From: Candidatus Segatella mututuai
GTDB lineage: Bacteria > Bacteroidota > Bacteroidia > Bacteroidales > Bacteroidaceae
Direction of reading: 5' to 3'
Assembly: GCA_002439605.1 (NCBI GenBank)
Contig: DJOI01000043.1
Coordinates: forward strand, 1,427 to 16,256
Length of the DNA stretch: 14,830 nt
The translations under genes were made by a program, and so were the position numbers. This document shows positions 8,126 to 13,612 of this stretch, one piece after another (positions within the stretch are counted from its first letter, which is position 1; each line of letters starts with the position of its first letter). Below the pieces are notes generated by a model, which saw only the letters and a program-made list of their open reading frames with translations, was not told the DNA's origin and did not search any database.

Positions 8126-8140
8126 TTGGTATTACTCTGT

Positions 8141-8229
8141 TCTCCTCACATACGCCTTTGCCGTACCCTTCCGCCTGTGTCAATGCCATAGGAATGGTTT
8201 TCGGCAAAGGTTCGAAGTTCCTTGCCACC
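8141..8229 (-). pseudogene. Relic of the C-terminus of an HU-family protein
   Basis: The minus strand encodes KELRTFAENHSYGIDTGGR, matching KELRMFSEDRSNGIDTSGR of the intact HU protein at 1772-2410. A one-base loss in the following G run (8172-8174) then shifts the frame. In the restored frame it continues as TAKAYVR, matching TAKVYVR. At nucleotide level 8143-8229 aligns with 1790-1876 with about one indel at each end and roughly 70% identity by eye. There is no start codon or N-terminal domain. The relic sits just after the protease stop codon. Confidence 0.8.
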
Positions 8230-8320
8230 TTTACCGAAAAGCTACATACTGAAGAAGAGCATAGGCAGTTGGATAGGGACATGGGAATCCTCAGTTTTTC
8301 TATAATCACCCACAAACAAA

Positions 8321-8374
8321 GAAATAATTATCAACAACGCCGTGCGTTTAAAATAAAAGTTGTATATATGCACT
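8321..8374 (+). repeat. Decayed copy of the ATPase upstream region
   Basis: This stretch aligns with 2773-2826. GAAATAATTATCA is identical in both, and AAATAAAAGT, GTAT and TGCA follow at the same spacing with a one-base indel. The -7 box TATCTTTG of the ATPase promoter corresponds to TATATATG (8363-8370) here, which has lost two consensus bases. It may still act as a weak promoter for the ORF at 8428. The remainder of the gap, 8230-8320, shows nothing recognisable. Confidence 0.55.
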
Positions 8375-8427
8375 TGATATCCTACAACAAGTAGGATTAG
8401 AACAGGACCCGCAAAGTTGAAAACTAC

Positions 8428-8694
8428 ATGGCATATTACCCAAAGACTATACAGGAAGAAGAACTAAAGAACAAAGTTCGTGAAGACTGGTTCACAGATT
8501 ATGACAACACAGAAATTCCTGGCAAAGTGGATTTCTGCGTAGGGCATAACGGAACGACCTATCTTTGGGCAGAAGCAATGAGAGGTGTCAAAAAAGACAT
8601 CTACGCCAAGCTTCATGCTGCTCTACGCAAAGCCCACAAACTTCTTGCCAAGAAGATTGTGCCAAAAGTTTACGAACATGGCTTCTTGAGATAA
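8428..8694 (+). CDS. 88-aa fragment resembling the N-terminus of a type IIG restriction-modification enzyme
   Basis: The first 60 residues (YYPKTIQEEELKNKV, then WFTDYDNTEIPGKVDFCV, then YLWAEAMRGVKKDIY) match the remembered opening of large Eco57I-like/type IIG enzymes. There the usual text is GKVDFCV...LWAEAKKG. That region is the PD-(D/E)XK nuclease core: D of VDF and E-x-K of EAK. Here the catalytic lysine is replaced by methionine (EAM), and the protein stops after an unrelated-looking basic tail (LHAALRKAHKLLAKKIVPKV). Full enzymes exceed 900 aa and carry a methyltransferase domain, of which there is no trace. It is most likely an inactive remnant, though a short stand-alone protein with another job cannot be excluded. 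The upstream -7 element is poor. Confidence 0.5.
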   Translation: MAYYPKTIQEEELKNKVREDWFTDYDNTEIPGKVDFCVGHNGTTYLWAEAMRGVKKDIYAKLHAALRKAHKLLAKKIVPKVYEHGFLR

Positions 8695-8717
8695 GATAAA
8701 GTTTAAACAAATTCATC

Positions 8718-8837
8718 ATGAGCAAGTATAATTTTAAGATAGATAGCAAGTCACTTGACTTCGACCCCGTACCCGAGTCATTCTACAAGTCGTACGAGAC
8801 ACTTCAAAAATATGTAGAAGATTATGGCAACCTATAA
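8718..8837 (+). CDS. Hypothetical 39-aa acidic peptide
   Basis: A short ORF from the ATG at 8718 encodes 39 residues rich in Tyr, Ser and acidic residues (for example DFDPVPESFYKSYETLQKYV). It starts 23 nt after the preceding stop and overlaps the start of the next ORF by 14 nt, the layout of translationally coupled genes. I do not recognise a family. It may be the broken start of a larger protein. Confidence 0.35.
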   Translation: MSKYNFKIDSKSLDFDPVPESFYKSYETLQKYVEDYGNL

Positions 8838-9033
8838 GACAAGCAATTATCAAGGAGTCCGCATTGAATGTTGGACTCCATCGGATTATTCTTTCCTACC
8901 TGCCTTCTATATTTTGATGAAGAAACAGGCATTGAGCCCAACCCATTTAAATGCCGTTAGAAGGATGTTTGCAAATAGGCCAAACTATCAAGTGATGGAC
9001 ACTATCGTATTCCATACCCTATTCGAGGATTAA
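8824..9033 (+). CDS. Hypothetical 69-aa protein
   Basis: This 69-aa ORF begins inside the end of the 39-aa ORF. It encodes an aromatic-rich start (YKTSNYQGVRIECWTPSDYS), a helical middle (FLPAFYILMKKQALSPTHLNAVRRMF) and a short acidic end. There is no signal peptide or recognisable motif. Codon use looks ordinary for a coding sequence, but the surrounding DNA is AT-rich and contains gene debris. It may be a remnant. It is followed by about 100 nt carrying the promoter of the next gene. Confidence 0.4.
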   Translation: MATYKTSNYQGVRIECWTPSDYSFLPAFYILMKKQALSPTHLNAVRRMFANRPNYQVMDTIVFHTLFED

Positions 9034-9075
9034 GTAAGAAACTTTAAGCAAAAGCGGCACTTTATTAACAGTTTG

Positions 9076-9107
9076 TTTGCTTATCTCAGCAAAAAGTCGT
9101 ACTTTTG
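9076..9107 (+). promoter_or_regulatory. Promoter of the XRE-cupin gene
   Basis: TTTG at 9076-9079, a 20-nt spacer, then TACTTTTG at 9100-9107 fit the Bacteroidota sigma-ABfr consensus. A transcript would start about 7 nt further on, leaving a leader of about 20 nt before the ATG at 9135. Confidence 0.7.
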
Positions 9108-9134
9108 TCGCAAAGCAACTAAAAAGAAATAACT

Positions 9135-9689
9135 ATGGACGAAGCAATCAAGCAAATCGGCGAACGACTGAAAGGTCTTCGCGAGGTTCTCGACATCCCG
9201 GCAGAGGAAGTGGCAGAGCTTTGCGAAATCAGTCTCGACCATTACCTAAAGATAGAATCGGGCGAAGCCGACCCGTCGGTCTATCGCCTCTCTAAAATCT
9301 CCAAGCGTTACGGCATCGACCTCGATGTGTTGCTCTTCGGCGAGGAGCCTCGCATGAAGGGATATTATGTGACCCGCAGCGGACAAGGACCTAAGATAGA
9401 GCGCAATAACCAATATAAGTATCAGAGCCTTGCCGTGGGATTCAAAGACAGAAAGGTGAATCCATTCATGGTGCAGGTCGATCCATTGCCTGGCGACGAG
9501 AAACCTCATAAGAATGGGCACGACGGCCAGGAATACGACTACGTGCTGGAAGGCTCGCTCGAAGTGACCATCGAGGAGAAGGTAATGGTGCTTGATCCTG
9601 GCGACAGCATCTACTTCGACAGCAAGAAGCAGCATTGCTTCCGCTCATTGAATGGCAAACCTGCCAAGTTCCTGTGTATTATCATTTAA
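9135..9689 (+). CDS. XRE-family transcriptional regulator with C-terminal cupin domain
   Basis: In this 184-aa protein residues 4-68 form an XRE/Cro HTH (IGERLKGLREVLDIPAEEVA, then LCEISLDHYLKIESGEADPS). Residues 105-184 form a cupin_2 barrel: GDEKPHKNGHDGQEYDYVLE with metal-binding-type His and Glu residues, and PGDSIYFDSKKQHCFRSLNG for the second motif. The fusion is a standard small-molecule-sensing repressor or activator architecture. The effector is unknown. It lies 172 nt upstream of an acyl-CoA ligase. I remember this pairing from Bacteroides, where proC is directly upstream, so it probably regulates the ligase or itself. The start at 9135 matches both the HTH boundary and the promoter. 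Confidence 0.9.
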   Translation: MDEAIKQIGERLKGLREVLDIPAEEVAELCEISLDHYLKIESGEADPSVYRLSKISKRYGIDLDVLLFGEEPRMKGYYVTRSGQGPKIERNNQYKYQSLAVGFKDRKVNPFMVQVDPLPGDEKPHKNGHDGQEYDYVLEGSLEVTIEEKVMVLDPGDSIYFDSKKQHCFRSLNGKPAKFLCIII

Positions 9690-9690
9690 T

Positions 9691-9836
9691 TTGGGAAGTT
9701 AGAGAAGTTAAAGGAAGTTAGAGAGAAGTTAAGGGACAAATGCTCATGTTGAATAATTTGCTTCCGTAAGCAAGAAAAGCCGTTGTACATTAACTTCCTC
9801 GAGCGACCGAAGGGAGTGATAACTTCCCTTAACTTC
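9691..9836. repeat. GAAGTTA repeat cluster with long inverted repeat between the XRE-cupin and ligase genes
   Basis: Four direct GAAGTTA copies (9695, 9704, 9714, 9725) face three inverted TAACTTC copies (9791, 9820, 9830). The best pair, GAAGTTAAGGGA (9725-9736) and TCCCTTAACTTC (9825-9836), is a perfect 12-bp inverted repeat with an 88-nt loop. Inside lies GAGCGACCGAAGGGAGTGA (9801-9819). The transcript could fold in several registers. It may be a dispersed intergenic repeat or an attenuator separating regulator from ligase; it lacks a terminal T tract. Confidence 0.65.
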
Positions 9837-9861
9837 ATTAAATTCCCCAAAAATAAAAACC

Positions 9862-11529
9862 ATGATTGAGAGATTCTTAAAACAGACGAAGTTTACTTCA
9901 GAGCAAGACTTCAAGGAGCATCTGGAGTTTATCATACCCGAGGATTTCAACTTCGCCTACGACGTGATGGACGAATGGGCTAAGATTAAGCCCGACCACG
10001 TGGCTCTGCTTTGGACCAGCGAGCGTGGCGAGGAAATCCGCTTTACTTACAAAGACTTGAAGGAACAGAGCGACAAGGCCGCCGCTTACTTCCAGAGCCT
10101 CGGCATCGGGCACGACGACAAGGTGATGCTCATCTTGAAGCGCCACTACCAGTGGTGGCTCGCCATGCTCGGTCTCCACAAGATAGGGGCCGTAGCCATC
10201 CCAGCCACCCACATGCTCACCAAGCACGACATCATCTACCGCAACAATGCGGCCAGCGTGAAAGCCATCATCTGCTGTGGGGATGATTACGTTGTAGAAC
10301 AAATACAAGAGGCGATGCCCGAGAGTCCTACCGTAAAAACATTGATCAGCATAGGTCCCGACATCCCAGAGGGATTCCACGACTGGATGAAGGAATGGAA
10401 CGAATGTGCGCCTTTCGTTCGCCCGGAGCACGTGAACACCAACGAAGACACGCTCCTGATGTATTTCACATCGGGCACCACGGGAGAGCCTAAGATGGTG
10501 GCGCACGACCATCTCTACGCCCTCGGTCATCTCACAACAGGCGTATATTGGCACAACCTGCACGAGAACTCTATCCACCTCACAGTAGCCGATACGGGTT
10601 GGGGCAAGGCGGTATGGGGCAAGCTCTACGGCCAGTGGTTTGCCGGAGCCACTGTCTTCGTCTTCGACCACGAGAAGTTTACGGCCGAGAAGATCATGCG
10701 TCAGATAGAGAAGTACCACATCACTTCCTTCTGCGCCCCTCCTACCATCTATCGCTTCATGATTCGCGAGGACTTTTCCAAATACGACCTCAGCAGCCTC
10801 GAATACTGCACTACTGCGGGCGAGGCGATGAACCCATCCGTGGCAGAGACCTTCCAGAGGTTGACAGGCATTCAGATATACGAGGGCTTCGGACAGACCG
10901 AGACAACCATGACGCTTGGCACCTTCCCTTGGATTAAGCCTAAGCCTGGAAGCATGGGCAAGCCTAACCCTCAATACGATGTGCATATTCTCCGCCCTGA
11001 CATGACGGAATGCGAGGACGGCGAGAAGGGTGAGATTTGCATCCGTATCGGCGACAACAAGCCGCTCGGCTTGTTTAAATATTACTATCGTGACGACAAG
11101 CAAACCAAATCGGTTTGGCATGACGGCTATTACCACACAGGCGACATGGCTTGGCGCGACGAGGAAGGCTATTATTGGTTTGAAGGCAGAATCGACGATG
11201 TCATCAAGAGTTCGGGCTATCGCATCGGTCCTTTCGAGGTGGAGAATGCCTTGATGACCCACCCTGCCGTCGTGGAGTGCGCCATCACGGGTGTGCCAGA
11301 CCCTATCCGTGGCATGGTGGTGAAGGCTACGGTGGTTCTGTCAAAGGAATACAAGGACAAGGCTGGCGACGAACTTGTCAAGGAACTGCAGAACCATGTG
11401 AAGCATGAGACCGCTCCTTACAAGTATCCTCGCATCATCGAGTTCGTGGATGAATTGCCAAAAACCATATCGGGCAAGATAAGGAGAGTCGAAATAAGAG
11501 AAAAGGACAACAAGAATAATCGGAAATGA
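9862..11529 (+). CDS. AMP-forming acyl-CoA synthetase (acetyl/medium-chain type)
   Basis: This 555-aa member of the ANL adenylating family forms acyl-CoA from a carboxylate, ATP and CoA through an acyl-AMP intermediate. Visible motifs are the ATP-binding loop YFTSGTTGEPK (201-211), the A5 motif EGFGQTETTM (341-350), YHTGDMAWRDEEGYYWFEGR (424-443) with the hinge region DDVIKSSGYRIGPFEVE, and the C-terminal catalytic lysine K539 in PKTISGKIRR. All are intact and the length is normal for the class. The overall text resembles medium-chain acyl-CoA ligases and ADP-independent acetyl-CoA synthetases of anaerobes; the chain length cannot be read from sequence. The protein is cytoplasmic. Its stop overlaps the start of the outer-membrane protein gene, and an XRE-cupin regulator lies upstream. 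Confidence 0.9.
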   Translation: MIERFLKQTKFTSEQDFKEHLEFIIPEDFNFAYDVMDEWAKIKPDHVALLWTSERGEEIRFTYKDLKEQSDKAAAYFQSLGIGHDDKVMLILKRHYQWWLAMLGLHKIGAVAIPATHMLTKHDIIYRNNAASVKAIICCGDDYVVEQIQEAMPESPTVKTLISIGPDIPEGFHDWMKEWNECAPFVRPEHVNTNEDTLLMYFTSGTTGEPKMVAHDHLYALGHLTTGVYWHNLHENSIHLTVADTGWGKAVWGKLYGQWFAGATVFVFDHEKFTAEKIMRQIEKYHITSFCAPPTIYRFMIREDFSKYDLSSLEYCTTAGEAMNPSVAETFQRLTGIQIYEGFGQTETTMTLGTFPWIKPKPGSMGKPNPQYDVHILRPDMTECEDGEKGEICIRIGDNKPLGLFKYYYRDDKQTKSVWHDGYYHTGDMAWRDEEGYYWFEGRIDDVIKSSGYRIGPFEVENALMTHPAVVECAITGVPDPIRGMVVKATVVLSKEYKDKAGDELVKELQNHVKHETAPYKYPRIIEFVDELPKTISGKIRRVEIREKDNKNNRK

Positions 11530-12032
11530 AAAGAACAAGAAAGGCTATATATATCCTTATGCTTTTGCTTGGTATGAGCAATAGCATAAGGGCTCAAAAT
11601 GAAGTTTCTCAAAAATTTATCGTCGGATTAAGGGGAGGATTAAGTTTTGCGCCTACCGATTGGTCTTTTTCAGAAATAAATATATTTCCTTCCATCGGTA
11701 TCGCTACCAGTTGTAATATCTCAAAATCACCGTTATATCTTGAGACTGGACTATACTATACAAATAGGTATGTATCTGGTTCAGCCAACCACTCATTGCT
11801 CGTTCCAGCATTGCTGACTTATCATATTCCTTCACGAAGCAACAAATCAATACAACCTTTTGCAGGACCATTTATTTCATATGGTTTTGACGAGGCGGCT
11901 ATTGATGGAGGAATTCGCCTCGGCATTGGCTTTAATTCCAGCAAGTTCTACATAAATTGCGGTTACGACCTAAGTATGAGCTATGGAGTTGATGAAGATG
12001 CATTGTTCATAAACATAGGATATAATTTGTAG
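11526..12032 (+). CDS. Small outer-membrane beta-barrel (porin-like) protein
   Basis: This 168-aa protein has a signal peptide (MKRTRKAIYILMLLLGMSNS, probable cleavage after IRA, Q24 next). Alternating beta strands follow: FIVGLRGGLSFAP, ESGLYY-like LYLETGLYYTNRYV, LLVPALLTYHI, IQPFAGPFISYGF, GIRLGIGFN and a terminal INIGYNL. This is the pattern of an eight-stranded Bacteroidota OMP_b-brl protein. It has no aromatic-final residue but ends on the usual hydrophobic strand. Its ATG overlaps the ligase stop (ATGA), which indicates translational coupling, and proB begins 19 nt after its stop. An outer-membrane protein embedded in a metabolic operon is unexpected. It may be a recent insertion, as its codons are more AT-rich than those of both neighbours. 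Confidence 0.75.
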   Translation: MKRTRKAIYILMLLLGMSNSIRAQNEVSQKFIVGLRGGLSFAPTDWSFSEINIFPSIGIATSCNISKSPLYLETGLYYTNRYVSGSANHSLLVPALLTYHIPSRSNKSIQPFAGPFISYGFDEAAIDGGIRLGIGFNSSKFYINCGYDLSMSYGVDEDALFINIGYNL

Positions 12033-12051
12033 TTAATCACATCAACAAAAA

Positions 12052-12834
12052 ATGGAGAAACGAATTGTAGTCAAGGTGGGCAGTAATGTGCTGACCCGAG
12101 AGGACGGAAAATTGGACGTGACAAGAATGTCGGCGATAGTTGATCAAATCGTTTGGCTTCGCCGACATGACTATGAAGTGATATTGGTATCCTCGGGTGC
12201 CGTGGCTGCAGGAAGAGCCGAGCTGCATGTAGATCATCACTTGGACAGCGTGGAGCAACGCCAGTTGTTCTCTGCCATCGGACAGGTGAAACTCGTAGGG
12301 TTGTATTACGACCTCTTCCGTGAATACAAAATCAAGATAGGGCAGGTACTGACCATGAAGGAGAACTTCGGTGCCGAGGAGCAGTACAAGAACCAGGAAG
12401 CTTGTATGCAAGTGATGCTGGAGAACGATGTGCTCCCCATCGTCAACGAGAACGATACCGTGTGCATCACCGAGTTGATGTTCACCGATAACGACGAACT
12501 ATCGGGACTGATAGCGAAGATGATGGAGGCCGACACCCTCATCCTCCTCACCAATGTGGATGGCATCTACAACGGTGACCCAAGCGACCCGAACACTCGC
12601 ATCATCCCTTCGGTATATTACGACCGAGACATCAGCGAGTATATCCAGGCAAGCAAGAGCAGCCACGGCAGAGGCGGCATGACCTCGAAGGCGCACACCG
12701 CCAAAGAGGTTGCCAACGCTGGCATCAAGGTCATCATCGCCAACGGCAACACGCCAAACATCCTCGTCAACCTGAAGGAACATCCGATGGAGACCCTCCA
12801 CACAGAGTTTGTGGCAAGGCCAAAGAAGAAGTAA
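12052..12834 (+). CDS. proB: Glutamate 5-kinase, short form without PUA domain
   Basis: This 260-aa amino-acid kinase phosphorylates L-glutamate with ATP, the first step of proline synthesis. Characteristic pieces are RIVVKVGSNVLT (4-15), ILVSSGAVAAGR (44-55), the glutamate site region VNENDTVCITELMFTDND (131-148), LLTNVDGIYNGDP (165-177) and the lysine loop HGRGGMTSKAHTAKEV (205-220). The C-terminal PUA domain of E. coli-type enzymes (about 367 aa) is absent. The protein ends shortly after the kinase fold, as in other short ProB forms. proA, the usual partner, is not downstream in this window, and proC is present only as a relic at 4559. The rest of the pathway must lie elsewhere or be missing. 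It is probably co-transcribed with the preceding two genes. Confidence 0.92.
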   Translation: MEKRIVVKVGSNVLTREDGKLDVTRMSAIVDQIVWLRRHDYEVILVSSGAVAAGRAELHVDHHLDSVEQRQLFSAIGQVKLVGLYYDLFREYKIKIGQVLTMKENFGAEEQYKNQEACMQVMLENDVLPIVNENDTVCITELMFTDNDELSGLIAKMMEADTLILLTNVDGIYNGDPSDPNTRIIPSVYYDRDISEYIQASKSSHGRGGMTSKAHTAKEVANAGIKVIIANGNTPNILVNLKEHPMETLHTEFVARPKKK

Positions 12835-12856
12835 CATCCTTATCTCTTACAACGTA

Positions 12857-13267
12857 TCAAACCAAGCATAATCCCCTGCCATACATTCGGTTTATCCAAA
12901 TATCAAAGAATTGCTCATTCAACGAATACTTGCCATGCATCTTTGTGATGACACCACTTGCCATCAATTGCTTGGCTGCATACTGATTGGCACTGGCAGA
13001 AGCAAGCTTATGTTTCTGGATGAATGCCGCAGAGGTAATCTTATCCACTTCGCCATCAGCCGCTATCGCATACAGCAAAGGTTTCTGTTTCTCGGGAATA
13101 TTAGATAACAATTCCTGGAAAAGAGGTTCCTTGGAATCCACCACATTATTGATAACTTGCATCACCAAATCCATGGTACATGATTCGCCATCGCTCGTCA
13201 TAGCAAACACTCCATTGAATGCCTTTTGCATTCCGTATGTATTTGCAAGAAGGGAGAAATAAGTATG
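12857..13267 (-). pseudogene. 3' fragment of an archaeal-ATPase-type AAA protein
   Basis: An ATG-started reading of 124 aa (from 13231) has no ATP-binding motif. It matches the C-terminal third of the intact ATPase at 13613-14761: LLYAIAADGEVDKITSAAFI against LLKAIAKEGIIAQPTAGKFI, then KHKLASASANQYA against EHKLSGASSVKAA, then FFDIWINRM against FMDLWLKRA. Similarity continues upstream of the ATG, without a start, through ANTYGMQKAFNGVF (against HTWYIQCIMNRLYE) to a stop at 13268-13270. So the first roughly 250 codons are gone. It is convergent with proB, and its truncated end abuts the DUF3791 start. Confidence 0.75.
13214..13245 (+). promoter_or_regulatory. Weak promoter candidate for the DUF3791 gene
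   Basis: ATTG (13214-13217), 20 nt, then TGTATTTG (13238-13245) is a near-match to TTTG-N20-TAnnTTTG lying inside the ATPase fragment. A purine-rich GGGAGAAA sits 6 nt before the ATG at 13265 and is one of the better ribosome sites in the window. Confidence 0.3.
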
Positions 13268-13483
13268 TTAAGAGATTCACAACTTTGGATAAAAATTGGT
13301 AGAATATGTAGTCTGTTGGCAAAACGATTAGACATTTCACCCGAAAGAGCATTTGATATCTTTCAAAGAAGCAAAACTAACGAACTGCTTCATGACGAGC
13401 GTTCCTTGCTATATCTTATGGGAGACTTATACATCGTGGATAATGTCGTTATGGAATTACAATCAGCAGACAGTGTCTGCTAA
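13265..13483 (+). CDS. DUF3791 family protein
   Basis: This 72-aa protein is predicted helical. It reads IGRICSLLAKRLDISPERAF, then IFQRSKTNELLHDER, then LLYLMGDLYIVDNVVMEL. This is the remembered text of DUF3791, a small Bacteroidota/Firmicutes family with a conserved SKT motif, often found next to DUF3990 (ADP-ribosyltransferase-like) genes in a toxin-antitoxin-like pair. No DUF3990 gene follows here; the next gene is an ATPase. The start at 13265 is preferred over the upstream in-frame ATG at 13226 because the GGGAGAAA site precedes it and the N-terminus MLRDSQLWIKIGRI fits the family. A terminator follows the gene. Confidence 0.7.
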   Translation: MLRDSQLWIKIGRICSLLAKRLDISPERAFDIFQRSKTNELLHDERSLLYLMGDLYIVDNVVMELQSADSVC

Positions 13484-13509
13484 TTGTTTTCTACTATCAT
13501 ATCGGCAAA

Positions 13510-13551
13510 GGGCAGAAAGTTTCATCTATTGACAAACTTCCTACCCTTTTT
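13510..13551 (+). terminator. Rho-independent terminator after the DUF3791 gene
   Basis: The arms GGGCAGAAAGTTT (13510-13522) and AAACTTCCTACCC (13534-13546) pair at 11 of 13 positions around an 11-nt loop and are followed by TTTTT. It lies 27 nt after the stop codon and directly before the promoter of the ATPase gene, insulating the two. Confidence 0.65.
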
Positions 13552-13553
13552 CT

Positions 13554-13584
13554 TTTGTATATTCAACAAATAGTCGTACCTTTG
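13554..13584 (+). promoter_or_regulatory. Promoter of the downstream ATPase gene
   Basis: TTTG (13554-13557), a 19-nt spacer and TACCTTTG (13577-13584) match the Bacteroidota consensus exactly. The predicted start near 13591 gives a leader of about 22 nt to the ATG at 13613. Confidence 0.75.
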
Positions 13585-13612
13585 CCACTACAAAAAAGTT
13601 GTAACATAAAAG

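Noticed and set aside
8085..8315. 76-codon minus-strand ORF over the HU relic
   Set aside because: It reads through the relic mainly in a frame that does not match HU; the real similarity is in two other frames with stops.
9898..11262. 454-codon open frame on the minus strand
   Set aside because: It is antisense to the acyl-CoA ligase, whose motifs are intact. The frame is open because of the GC-rich codon pattern and encodes no recognisable domain.
13226..13264. Upstream in-frame start for the DUF3791 gene
   Set aside because: The 13 extra residues do not look like the family, and the purine-rich ribosome site is placed for the ATG at 13265.
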